NCBI GenBank assembly: GCA_020349865.1
Contig: CP070700.1
Span: 2,831,416-2,856,063, forward strand
Reading direction: 5' to 3'
Source of the DNA: Desulfobacteraceae bacterium
GTDB taxonomy: Bacteria > Desulfobacterota > DSM-4660 > Desulfatiglandales > Desulfatiglandaceae
DNA length: 24,648 nucleotides
Shown: piece by piece, positions 7,299-14,322 of the stretch
Layout of the letters: each line of letters starts with the position of its first letter
Numbering within the stretch: the stretch's first letter is position 1
The notes under the pieces: generated by a model
The model's database searches: none
The model's input: only the letters and a program-made list of their open reading frames with translations
What the model was told of the DNA's origin: nothing
Program-made: the position numbers and the translations under genes

Positions 7299-7326
7299 TT
7301 GACAATATTTCAGAGTATTATAAAAT
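7299..7326 (+). promoter_or_regulatory. Candidate sigma70 promoter for the cold-shock gene
   Basis: A perfect TTGACA (7299-7304) is followed after 16 bases by TAAAAT (7321-7326). It lies in a markedly AT-rich 264-bp gap after the dinB remnant. It would give a leader of about 100 bases before the ATG at 7432, in keeping with the long leaders of cold-shock mRNAs. Confidence 0.5.
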
Positions 7327-7431
7327 ATAAGGTGGATTGGCAGTCGTTCTATTCTGAAGGATAAAAGCATTGTTTAGTAAGTTTGGAATGCTCTGCCTTG
7401 GTTGAATTTAGAAGAATAAGGAGTTGATAGT

Positions 7432-7644
7432 ATGGCAGAGCGTGAAACCGGAACTGTCAAGTGGTTTAATAACGGAAAAGGGTATGGTTTCATCGTACGC
7501 GATGAAGGGGAAGACGTTTTCGTTCATTACAGTAGCATTCAAGGTACTGGCTTTCGTTCGTTGGAAGAAGGCCAGCGAGTGGAATTTACCGTAGGTGAAG
7601 GCACTAAAGGACTTCAGGCCCAGGACGTCATTGTTCTTGGTTGA
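7432..7644 (+). CDS. Cold-shock protein (CspA family), 70 aa
   Basis: This is a single cold-shock domain that binds single-stranded RNA and DNA and acts as an RNA chaperone in the cytoplasm. The typical start [15 protein letters not shown] (residues 7-21) contains RNP1 (KGYGFI), and VFVHYSSI (29-36) contains RNP2, with Phe/His residues placed to stack on bases. [12 protein letters not shown] and the final QAQDVIVL are also standard. Length is normal for the family. AAGGAG (7419-7424) lies 7 bases before the ATG. The gene stands alone with a promoter about 100 bases upstream. Whether it is cold-induced or a constitutive paralogue cannot be told. Confidence 0.96.
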   Translation: MAERETGTVKWFNNGKGYGFIVRDEGEDVFVHYSSIQGTGFRSLEEGQRVEFTVGEGTKGLQAQDVIVLG

Positions 7645-7837
7645 GAGACCAAGTCCTTTTAAACTTGAAGTTACGTAAGGTCTTGTGGAATAGCGCTGCG
7701 ATTCATTTCCGAATAAAACGCTGAGCGCACCGAATACCTCCCGCTTTACTATAAAGTGTATAGCAGTATCTATCAGAGGGAAATTAGTCCTGCCTAAAAG
7801 CAGATTTGGACTCTGAGATCACTCATTTTACAGGGCT

Positions 7838-8188
7838 TTAAGCCTTAATCACTTTTATCTGCTTTCTCCTCAAAGCCCAGGTAAGAATCTCAACCACCTT
7901 TTTTTCAATTTTATCCCAGGATGATGAAGTTGCCTTTTTTATTCGAATCTCTTTAGGTTTTATGTAAATTTCTTCAACCTCTAGGATGGCCATGATTTCT
8001 TTTGCAATTTGTCCCCCAATTACACCAAGTTGTTTCAAGCTATTCTCCCAATCTTTTTCCAGGGGTCTCTTGAATTTTTCCACACGATGGGCAGAAATTT
8101 CTATGTTTGTGAGAAATGATCTTATTTCTGGATTAGGGTGATGATAGATCTCAACCTTCCAGTCAAATGTACTTTCAGGCTTTTCCAT
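7838..8188 (-). CDS. Stand-alone Nfu/NifU N-terminal-like domain protein, 116 aa
   Basis: Residues 14-30 (IYHHPNPEIRSFLTNIE) resemble the 'TPNPNxLKF' opening of the Nfu N-terminal domain. Residues from about 58 on (AKEIMAILEVEEIYIKPKEI followed by a TSSSWDKIEKKVVEIL segment) resemble the domain's 'LxxIxGVxxVxxxxxxITVxK..DxxWxxLKPxVxxxI' pattern. The CxxC-bearing C-terminal NifU domain that carries Fe-S clusters is absent, so this is not a complete Nfu carrier. A partner or scaffold role in Fe-S handling is possible but inferred. The ATG at 8188 has no good ribosome binding site. The gene faces opposite to its neighbours and looks monocistronic. It could also be an unrelated small protein. Confidence 0.6.
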   Translation of the reverse strand: MEKPESTFDWKVEIYHHPNPEIRSFLTNIEISAHRVEKFKRPLEKDWENSLKQLGVIGGQIAKEIMAILEVEEIYIKPKEIRIKKATSSSWDKIEKKVVEILTWALRRKQIKVIKA

Positions 8189-8278
8189 CAGATTTAATGT
8201 ATAAAAATTTCCATTACCTCATAGAATAAGAGAAACTTAATAACAAAACAACGGATATTTGGCTAAAACGGGAGGACA

Positions 8279-8344
8279 ATGGAACAGAAAACGGCAAAGG
8301 GCGAAGTTGGCCAACTTCTTTTTATTTTAAGTCAGGTAAAATAG
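8279..8344 (+). CDS. Possible 21-aa leader peptide upstream of hbd
   Basis: An ATG at 8279, 3-4 bases after GGGAGG, opens a 21-codon frame (MEQKTAKGEVGQLLFILSQV plus a final K) ending in TAG at 8342-8344. The frame runs through a perfect 16-bp palindrome followed by T's (8303-8323). A small frame overlapping a terminator-like hairpin ahead of a gene is the layout of a translational attenuator. The ribosome binding site is rather close to the start, and the frame may be fortuitous. Confidence 0.25.
   Translation: MEQKTAKGEVGQLLFILSQVK
8303..8323 (+). terminator. Perfect palindrome plus T-tract (terminator- or attenuator-like)
   Basis: GAAGTTGGCCAACTTC (8303-8318) is a perfect palindrome that folds as a 6-bp stem with a GGCC loop and is followed by TTTTTATTTT. 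It is about 100 bases upstream of hbd on the same strand. It could end any transcript arriving from the left, attenuate hbd, or serve as a protein-binding operator. Confidence 0.5.
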
Positions 8345-8380
8345 TAGTTGTGATCTTATAAAATTCCTTGTAGATTTCAA

Positions 8381-8396
8381 ATGAATTGTAATTCAT
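8381..8396. promoter_or_regulatory. Candidate operator upstream of hbd
   Basis: ATGAATT-GT-AATTCAT is a perfect 16-bp inverted repeat with a 2-base centre, 28 bases before the hbd ATG. Its size and position suit a dimeric repressor such as a TetR-family regulator of acyl-CoA metabolism. No such regulator is encoded nearby, so the assignment is only structural. Confidence 0.4.
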
Positions 8397-8424
8397 AAAA
8401 AATGATTGAGGAGGTTTTTTAAGA

Positions 8425-9273
8425 ATGGAGATAAAAGCTTTAGGTGTAGTTGGCGCGGGCCAGATGGGTTCTGGTATTGTACAAGTAGCCGCGACCAGTG
8501 GATTATCGGTGGTTATGAATGATATAAAAGACGAATTTGTTGAAAGGGGTTTTTCTGCCATTGAGAAGAGCTTAGACCGCATGATCAAGAAGGAAAAGAT
8601 CACCGAGGAAGATAAGAAGGGGATTTTGGGCAGGATCGAGGGTTCTACAGCGTTAGAGGACATGGCCAAGGCCGATTTTGTTGTGGAGGCGGCAACAGAG
8701 AATGAGGCCCTTAAGCTTAAGATTTTCAAAGATCTGGATGAGTGCTGCAGGGAAGATGTAATACTATCTTCCAATACCTCTTCCATCTCCATCACCAAAA
8801 TCGCAGGGTCTACTAATAGGCCGCAAAAGGTGATCGGAATGCATTTTATGAATCCTGTTCCTATGATGAAACTTGTTGAAATTATTAACGGACTGGCAAC
8901 CTCCAATGAAACCTTCCAGAAGACCCGAGATCTGGCAGTGAAGCTGGGGAAGATCCCGGTTCAAGCCAACGATTTTCCAGGTTTCATAAGTAATAGGGTG
9001 CTTCTTCCGATGATCAATGAGGCGGTCTATGCGCTTTTTGAAGGCGTAGGCACTGCGGAGGATATTGATCAGGTTATGAAATTGGGAATGAATCACCCCA
9101 TGGGTCCATTGGCATTGGCTGATCTGATCGGCCTGGATACGTGCCTGGCTATTATGAAGGTCCTGCATAAGGGCTTGGGCGATGGCAAATACCGGCCATG
9201 TCCCCTTCTGAGAAAATATGTGGATGCCGGTTGGCTTGGCAGGAAAACGGGTAAGGGGTTTTACGATTATTGA
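8425..9273 (+). CDS. hbd: 3-hydroxybutyryl-CoA dehydrogenase
   Basis: This is a cytoplasmic NAD(P)-dependent enzyme interconverting (S)-3-hydroxybutyryl-CoA and acetoacetyl-CoA in beta-oxidation or butanoate metabolism. The N-terminal Rossmann fold has GAGQMGSG (residues 10-17). The catalytic region shows S119 in SSNTSSI, H140 in [16 protein letters not shown] with E152, and the Asn of PGFISNRVL. The C-terminal domain ends with the usual [14 protein letters not shown]. The 282-aa length matches the single-function enzyme, with no fused enoyl-CoA hydratase. GAGGAGG lies 9 bases before the ATG. No thiolase or crotonase gene is adjacent, so the acyl-CoA pathway it serves is encoded elsewhere. 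Two palindromes in its leader suggest regulation. Confidence 0.95.
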   Translation: MEIKALGVVGAGQMGSGIVQVAATSGLSVVMNDIKDEFVERGFSAIEKSLDRMIKKEKITEEDKKGILGRIEGSTALEDMAKADFVVEAATENEALKLKIFKDLDECCREDVILSSNTSSISITKIAGSTNRPQKVIGMHFMNPVPMMKLVEIINGLATSNETFQKTRDLAVKLGKIPVQANDFPGFISNRVLLPMINEAVYALFEGVGTAEDIDQVMKLGMNHPMGPLALADLIGLDTCLAIMKVLHKGLGDGKYRPCPLLRKYVDAGWLGRKTGKGFYDY

Positions 9274-9290
9274 TGTTTCATAAATGGACA

Positions 9291-9332
9291 AATCCCCCTT
9301 ATCCTCTTTGTTAAAGTGGGAGAGGGGGGATT
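9291..9332. repeat. Short hairpin repeat (AATCCCCC...GGGGGATT)
   Basis: AATCCCCC (9291-9298) pairs with GGGGGATT (9325-9332), with a second partial pairing inside. It resembles a hairpin family scattered between genes in Desulfobacterota and related genomes. It lies 18 bases after the hbd stop and has no U-tract, so it may protect or trim the 3' end rather than terminate transcription. Confidence 0.45.
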
Positions 9333-9375
9333 AGAAATAAGGTTATAATATTAAATCATTAGGCTAAACTTGTCT

Positions 9376-9403
9376 TTGACGTTACTTTTGGCTAAGATAT
9401 ATA
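9376..9403 (+). promoter_or_regulatory. Candidate sigma70 promoter for the response regulator gene
   Basis: TTGACG (9376-9381), a 16-base spacer and TATATA (9398-9403) lie about 90 bases before the ATG at 9496. The -35 has 5 of 6 and the -10 has 4 of 6 consensus matches. Confidence 0.35.
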
Positions 9404-9495
9404 CGATTTGCAATTTTTCCGGTTTTATAGTATGTGATATGTTCAATCACTTTTCCAATACATATTTGTGCTTCTGAAATCGAGGAGAATTGATC

Positions 9496-9864
9496 ATGGC
9501 TAAGATATTGATTGTGGACGATGAAGAACATATCCGATACCTGTACTCAGAGGAGCTAAGCGAGGCTGGCTATGAGGTGTTAACTGCTGATAGCGGCTAT
9601 AAACTTCTGGAGAAGATCGAGGAGGAAAAACCAGACCTGGTGGTGCTGGATATCAAAATGGTGGATTACAACGGGCTGGATCTATTGCAAGACATTCGAA
9701 ACAAATTCTACACCATGCCTGTTGTCCTTTGTACGGCCTACGACACGTTTAAGGAGGATATGAAATCTATTGCCGCGGATTTCTATGTCATTAAATCCTT
9801 TGATTTAACAGAACTTAAGAAGAAAATAGCCATGGCACTGGAGGCTACCTCAAATACAGAATAG
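9496..9864 (+). CDS. Single-domain (CheY-like) response regulator, 122 aa
   Basis: This is a stand-alone receiver domain with no DNA-binding or enzymatic output. The acidic pocket D8-D9 in ILIVDDEEHI, the phospho-acceptor D52 in VVLDIKM, the switch threonine T80 in VLCTAY and the conserved K100 in YVIKSF are all in place, so it should be phosphorylated by a histidine kinase. The start chosen is the ATG at 9496, 8 bases after GAGGAG (9482-9487); an in-frame TTG at 9490 is too close to that site. No kinase or chemotaxis gene is adjacent. It may relay signal in a phosphorelay or act on the flagellar motor or type IV pili; its partner is unknown. Confidence 0.92.
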   Translation: MAKILIVDDEEHIRYLYSEELSEAGYEVLTADSGYKLLEKIEEEKPDLVVLDIKMVDYNGLDLLQDIRNKFYTMPVVLCTAYDTFKEDMKSIAADFYVIKSFDLTELKKKIAMALEATSNTE

Positions 9865-9923
9865 GGCGCCAGCATAGTCAACAATGTCCGAACCGCCTCT
9901 CACTATCAAAGAATCGAAGATTT

Positions 9924-10556
9924 TTACTGCAATAATAATTTGGCCAGTTTAGTGGCTGAACCCGCGTCAGGGGCATAACCGTCAGCATCGATTTCATCTG
10001 CAAACTTTTTAGTCACCGGCGCCCCGCCCACCATGATCTTGATCCGATCCCTCAAACCGCTTTCAGTCACCGCATCGATGGTTTGCTTCATCATGGGCAT
10101 TGTCGTGGTCAGAAGCGCCGAAAGACAAAGCATTTGGGCATCCTTCTCAGTGATTTCTGCTATAAAGTTATCAGGCGAAATATCAACCCCCAGATTAAAG
10201 ACCTCGAAACCGGCACTTTCAAGCATCATGGCAACAAGGTTTTTCCCAATGTCATGGAGGTCTCCCTTTACCGTTCCGATGACCACCTTTCCCATGGCAC
10301 TCATGTCTTCGTCGGCCAAAAGAGGTTTTAGGATCTCTACAGCAGCGCCCATGACTTTTGCTGCCATAAGGACTTCAGGGATAAACATTTCTTCATTTTC
10401 CATCTTTTCGCCAACGATATCCATCCCGGCGATAAGGCCTTCATTCAAAATCTCTTTAGCCGCGACTCCTTGATCAAGGGCATTCTGAACCAATTCAAGT
10501 ACCTTTGATTTATCATTTTCAATTAAGGCATCTAAGATAGGTTTTGAATCAAACAT
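9924..10556 (-). CDS. Methyltransferase cognate corrinoid protein (MttC/MtbC-like)
   Basis: This is the small methyl-carrying corrinoid protein that accepts a methyl group on cob(I)amide from a substrate methyltransferase and passes it on. Residues 1-85 form the helical cap domain (IPEVLMAAKVMGAAVEIL near 59-76). The Rossmann-type B12 domain follows with GTVKGDLHDIGKN (residues 94-106, DxHxxG with H101 as lower axial ligand), the S-loop LSALLTTTMPMM and VGGAPVT. Its 210-aa length is standard. AAGGAG lies 6 bases before the ATG. It is the last gene of the minus-strand series, downstream of the MttB-family gene and separated from it by a 220-bp gap containing a repeat. That pairing predicts it is the partner of that enzyme. 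Confidence 0.95.
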   Translation of the reverse strand: MFDSKPILDALIENDKSKVLELVQNALDQGVAAKEILNEGLIAGMDIVGEKMENEEMFIPEVLMAAKVMGAAVEILKPLLADEDMSAMGKVVIGTVKGDLHDIGKNLVAMMLESAGFEVFNLGVDISPDNFIAEITEKDAQMLCLSALLTTTMPMMKQTIDAVTESGLRDRIKIMVGGAPVTKKFADEIDADGYAPDAGSATKLAKLLLQ

Positions 10557-10590
10557 GGTTTACTCCTTAGTTTTATTTTTTAAAGAAGAC

Positions 10591-10774
10591 GGCTTCGTAA
10601 AAACTCCATCTGCCGCTCGACAGGCTCGCGGCCCTGAGCGTAGCCGAAGGGCTGCGTTGCGCTTCACCTTTAGTCATGCCGAAGTACTGCAAGTACGCCT
10701 CATTCCTAAAGATTCGCGCGCCTTGCATCTGGAGCTTTTTTCTGGGCCGTCCCTTTCATGAATTTTTACGAACT
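10591..10774. repeat. Interspersed element with nested inverted repeats between mttB-like and corrinoid-protein genes
   Basis: The outer arms GGCTTCGTAAAAACTC (10591-10606) and GAATTTTTACGAACTC near 10760-10774 match as inverted repeats at 13 of 16 positions. An inner pair, AAAAACTCCATCTGC (from 10599) and GCATCTGGAGCTTTT, matches at about 12 of 15. The interior also holds the palindrome-like GTACTGCAAGTAC. No protein frame is convincing. The arms resemble an element often found between genes in Desulfobacterota. It ends 3 bases from the methyltransferase stop codon. Confidence 0.6.
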
Positions 10775-10776
10775 CA

Positions 10777-12228
10777 TCAAAGAAGGATATCAAATTTTTT
10801 GTGGATAGCCTGATCTACTTCTTCCGAAATATAAGATTTTTCTTCTTGCGCGAGTATTTTTTTCACTATTGCCCTTGCCCTTGTATAGGCATCCTGAGAG
10901 CCCTCATCTGTCCACTTATCTCTGCTCTTCGCGTCGGTCACTCCATTTCCCTCAAAGTATTCTTTTCGCATATACTCCAACGTATGGGGTGAGGTCATGA
11001 AATTGCCTCCAGGCCCAACGGAATCTATTACTTCAAGTGCCAAATGTTCCGGGTCCACCTCAATTCCCTTGAGGACTTTGTAACTCATGCCGATTATTTC
11101 ATCGTCGATCACGTATTGTTCATAAGCCACGGCGATCATGGATTCCAGCATGCCGGCTGCATGGTGAATATAATTGGAGCCACCCATGGCCGCGAGTAGC
11201 GTTGTCATTGCCTTTTCCCAACCTGCCTGGGCATCCGGGATCTTGGCGTCCGTGAGCCCTGATGAATTGTAATTGGGTACCTTGATATACTCTGCTAACT
11301 GGTGAATTGCCGCATTCATCATGCCACATTCCACACCTCCACCCCGGTACCCCATTGTCCTGAGATTGGCCATACCGGGAATGCCGCCATATAATAACGG
11401 GGCACCCTGATTTGTCAACTGACAGATGGAAATACCCGCAAGCTGTTCCGCATGAATTTGGGCAAGGGTCCCTGCCATCGTGATTGGCGAGGTTGATCCT
11501 GCCATGGGTGCGCAGGAAAGGGCCACCGGAATTCGGTTCCGTACAGCTTCTTGCATGATAAGCGTTGTTTCAGTGTCAAGCTTCAGGGGACTGATGGCAA
11601 AGGAGGTAATAATGGAAATAAACGGCCTTTCCTTCAGCTTTTGCAAGTCTCCAGCAACCATGGATGCCAGATCAAGCACCTTATGAAACCCTTCAATATC
11701 GTTTACCCCGGCCATTACGTGTTTTGCAGTAGCCTTCAAGCACGTGTAAAATACATTTACGTCATAGGCCGTTGCAGGAATATCTGTCGGGATACAGGGC
11801 CTGAGAAAAAAGTGGATGTTATCTAAATGATCCGCCAGCCTTCCGAGTTGATAGAGGTCTTTGAGGGTGCTCGGCCGGGCCGCACCGGTCTCGAGATCGA
11901 GGATCTTTATGGCTGCCCCCCCTGTGCCTAAATGAACGCGATGTTTTGTGAGGTCCAGGTCGTTTTTGCCATCCCGGCTATACATAACCACCCGCTCAGG
12001 GGCCTTAGCCGCCTGCTCTATGATCAGGTCTCGGGTAAAAAAGATGCGGGACCGATCCCGGTCTACTGACGCGTCTGCCTTTTCAAGCATTGCAAGGGTG
12101 TCTTCCAGCCCGGATTCATAGGTGAGTCCTGTTTTCTCAAGGATGGCAAGGGATGCTTCGTGAATTGTCTTAAGCTTTTCTTCTGAGAGGGGCCGGTATA
12201 GTCCACCTGAAAGCCCTTTAGAATTCAT
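10777..12228 (-). CDS. MttB-superfamily (trimethylamine/quaternary-amine) corrinoid methyltransferase, non-pyrrolysine
   Basis: This is a TIM-barrel methyltransferase that should move a methyl group from an N-methylated substrate to a cob(I)amide-bound corrinoid protein. The family start LYRPLSEEKLKTIHEASLAI, the HLGTGGAAIKILDLETG block near residue 95, SCAPMAGSTSPITMAGTLAQ mid-protein and DAKIPDAQAGWEKAM near residue 325 are typical of the superfamily. The frame is continuous over 483 codons with no internal TAG, so it lacks the pyrrolysine of true trimethylamine methyltransferase. It belongs with the MtgB, MtcB, MtpB-type enzymes, whose known substrates are betaines such as glycine betaine, carnitine or proline betaine. 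AAAGGAG lies 6 bases before the ATG. The substrate is not deducible; neighbours point to an N-methyl amine or amide. Confidence 0.93.
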   Translation of the reverse strand: MNSKGLSGGLYRPLSEEKLKTIHEASLAILEKTGLTYESGLEDTLAMLEKADASVDRDRSRIFFTRDLIIEQAAKAPERVVMYSRDGKNDLDLTKHRVHLGTGGAAIKILDLETGAARPSTLKDLYQLGRLADHLDNIHFFLRPCIPTDIPATAYDVNVFYTCLKATAKHVMAGVNDIEGFHKVLDLASMVAGDLQKLKERPFISIITSFAISPLKLDTETTLIMQEAVRNRIPVALSCAPMAGSTSPITMAGTLAQIHAEQLAGISICQLTNQGAPLLYGGIPGMANLRTMGYRGGGVECGMMNAAIHQLAEYIKVPNYNSSGLTDAKIPDAQAGWEKAMTTLLAAMGGSNYIHHAAGMLESMIAVAYEQYVIDDEIIGMSYKVLKGIEVDPEHLALEVIDSVGPGGNFMTSPHTLEYMRKEYFEGNGVTDAKSRDKWTDEGSQDAYTRARAIVKKILAQEEKSYISEEVDQAIHKKFDILL

Positions 12229-12294
12229 GACTGACTCCTTTTTAGGATTGTTGATTTTCGCTAGTTAATGGTCAATTATCAATCGAAAACCGTG

Positions 12295-13626
12295 CTAGCT
12301 CCACGGAAAGGGACTGTGGGAGACAGGGTGCAATTCTCCTTTAATATAACGGCCAAATCGGAAGGGTTTTAGTAGGGCCTGCTCTTCTCCCAGAATCTCC
12401 TTGGCCACGAGTTCCCCGACTCCTATCATCTTGTAACCATGATTGGAGTCAAGGATCATGTAGCAATTCTGTTTCATCACGTCAAAAACAGGAAAATTGT
12501 CAGGGGTAAAGGCTCCTATGCCCCCGGATGGCTCGTTCTTGTAATCCCTGTACCTGTCCTCATACCTTTTCTGGCAATGGGCGAGCGCGGAGGTCCACAT
12601 GTGCACAAATTCCGGTGTCACAGTAAAATCAGGAGAATCAATGCCATACGGGTCAACTTTGACTTCTCCTTCTACGATATATGGCGCTGCGCCCCCCTGA
12701 ATCCCGCCGAAGCCAAAGTCAGGCTTGTAATAGATGCCCCACAACTTGTCCGTGATCAATGACCCGTCCTCACTGGAGTAAAGCGGTGCGTCGGTGTCCA
12801 CATGAATCACCGGGCCCATCTTCCCGTTGTTGGCAAAGCCAAACTCGGGCGGTACACCAAGCGTTCCCTCCACAAGACACCAGTATGTCCACATCTGCAC
12901 ATTGCTGTGGATTTTACCGTCTGAACCTTTTATATCGATCTCATTTGGAAGATCCAGCATGTCCCAAAAGCTCTTGGCCCAAGGTCCGGGGGCGACGACG
13001 ACCCAATCACATTCAATAGTACCTTTTGGTGTTTCAACACCAGTCACACACTCGCTATCGGTTTTTAATCCTGTCACATCTACTCCCGTGAGGATTCGAA
13101 CGCCTTCAGCTTCGGCCTTGTCTGCCAGCCGGTAGAGGGATTTTGTATTATGTGCGAAGCCCCCCTTTTTTTCGTGGTTAATTGAAGTAATGTTTTTGGC
13201 CTGCCAGTCATGAAAGATGTTTTTTTTCATGTACTTCGGGCAGTCTTTTTCCCCTTCAATAAACACAGACTCGTAGCCGATTTCCTTCTGTTGCCTGTGA
13301 ATTTCAGCTACATCGGCATGCATGGATTCACATGATATCTGCATATATCCAACTGGATTATACCCATATTTTTCTGCATCCTCTTCCCAGATCGCAACGC
13401 TGTGGGCCATGAGCTCTCGCATTGCCGGTTGAAAATAATTATTGCGTACCACGCCGCAGGCAATCCCTGAGGCCCCCGCCCCGATAGCTGATTTGTCTAC
13501 TACCAAGATATCTTCACCTGAGCCGGGTTTTTTTCCTTTTAGTTCCTTTGCCAGGTGCCAGGCGGTGCTCAGGCCGTGGATACCTGTACCGATAATGACA
13601 TACTTGTAATTTTTTGGAAATGACAT
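12295..13626 (-). CDS. FAD-dependent oxidoreductase of the DAO family (sarcosine oxidase beta-like)
   Basis: The N-terminus has a dinucleotide-binding fold with IIGTGIHGLSTAWHLA (GxGxxG) near residue 11 and an acidic strand end in ILVVDKS. ASGIACGVVRNNYFQPAM aligns in pattern with the 'GRNTTIIRSNY' region of heterotetrameric sarcosine oxidase beta. DWVVVAPGPWAKSF and the C-terminal SNHGYKMIGVGELVAKEIL (substrate/FAD closing segment) are also typical. It is 443 aa, slightly longer than SoxB. Expected chemistry is oxidative removal of an N-methyl group from sarcosine, dimethylglycine or a similar secondary or tertiary amine, probably as a dehydrogenase in an anaerobe. No alpha, gamma or delta subunits of sarcosine oxidase are nearby. 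AAAGGAGG precedes the ATG by about 10 bases. Confidence 0.87.
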   Translation of the reverse strand: MSFPKNYKYVIIGTGIHGLSTAWHLAKELKGKKPGSGEDILVVDKSAIGAGASGIACGVVRNNYFQPAMRELMAHSVAIWEEDAEKYGYNPVGYMQISCESMHADVAEIHRQQKEIGYESVFIEGEKDCPKYMKKNIFHDWQAKNITSINHEKKGGFAHNTKSLYRLADKAEAEGVRILTGVDVTGLKTDSECVTGVETPKGTIECDWVVVAPGPWAKSFWDMLDLPNEIDIKGSDGKIHSNVQMWTYWCLVEGTLGVPPEFGFANNGKMGPVIHVDTDAPLYSSEDGSLITDKLWGIYYKPDFGFGGIQGGAAPYIVEGEVKVDPYGIDSPDFTVTPEFVHMWTSALAHCQKRYEDRYRDYKNEPSGGIGAFTPDNFPVFDVMKQNCYMILDSNHGYKMIGVGELVAKEILGEEQALLKPFRFGRYIKGELHPVSHSPFPWS

Positions 13627-13775
13627 ACCTAAACTTCCTCCTTTAATAATATCTATCTTTTGATTTCTGTTTTATTTACCCTCTCAGCAAATGCTATTTT
13701 TTTTAGACTACATATTATTAGGAATAAGGCTAAAAACACCATCCAATCATTCAAATTATTTTAAGGTGATATCAC

Positions 13776-14303
13776 TCAGTCTGTTGGCTTGTTCTGTTCC
13801 ATTCTTTCGAGATGCAGATCTTTAATCTGGTGACTAATGTTTGACACGCAGATCAGTAGGGTTATGAATGCGGCGATGGGGACTGGTATTGTCACGTAGA
13901 TACGAGGAATTCCTAATCCTCTGGACAGCAACTCGGTCTGGCTGAGGCTGAGGCTCAGGGCATGAGGAATTAGATATATCAGGAAAAGCAGAACTAATGC
14001 ATCTACAAACAAACCAAGATATTTTATTGCTTTCGGGCTAATCAGATCTTCAATAAGATGCATCTGAATGAAACCTTTTTCCTTGTAAAGGACCGGGACA
14101 ATGAACATCACGGAATAGACAAAAAGAATTAAAGAGATTTCAAGGATCCAGTCAAAGGCATACCCCAGAAACCAGCGCGACAATAAGTTGGCGGAGTTCA
14201 TTATCAAAATAGCCGACAAACCGGAAACGCTAATCCATAACTCGAGTCGGCAAAGGTAATTATTCATTCGATCCAGATGTCTCAACATAAGGCGTACTAC
14301 CAC
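13776..14303 (-). CDS. dctQ: TRAP transporter small permease (DctQ type)
   Basis: The 175-aa inner-membrane protein has four hydrophobic segments (about residues 22-46, 52-74, 92-115 and 133-158), the standard DctQ layout. The first helices carry NSANLLSRWFLGYAFDWILE, matching the usual 'R..F......W..E' pattern of small TRAP permeases. It pairs with the large permease encoded 19 bases upstream in the same direction. The listed start is GTG at 14303, 8 bases after AAAAGG; an in-frame ATG five codons later is an alternative. Here the small permease follows the large one, the reverse of the common P-Q-M order. Confidence 0.9.
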   Translation of the reverse strand: MVVRLMLRHLDRMNNYLCRLELWISVSGLSAILIMNSANLLSRWFLGYAFDWILEISLILFVYSVMFIVPVLYKEKGFIQMHLIEDLISPKAIKYLGLFVDALVLLFLIYLIPHALSLSLSQTELLSRGLGIPRIYVTIPVPIAAFITLLICVSNISHQIKDLHLERMEQNKPTD

Positions 14304-14322
14304 TTCAGAGACCTTTTACTCT

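Noticed and set aside
7130..7330. 66-codon frame in the AT-rich gap before the cold-shock gene
   Set aside because: It overlaps the end of the dinB remnant, then reads AT-rich non-coding DNA holding the promoter.
8322..8906. 194-codon minus-strand frame antisense to hbd
   Set aside because: Shadow of the hbd coding sequence; the hbd frame has all family motifs.
9909..9925. 7-bp hairpin AAGAATC-gaa-GATTTTT between the convergent response-regulator and corrinoid-protein genes
   Set aside because: Weak AT-rich stem with a G-U pair and no adequate T-run beyond it; not enough to call a terminator.
10777..12228. Possible pyrrolysine-containing trimethylamine methyltransferase
   Set aside because: The frame is complete without any internal TAG, so it belongs to the non-pyrrolysine members.
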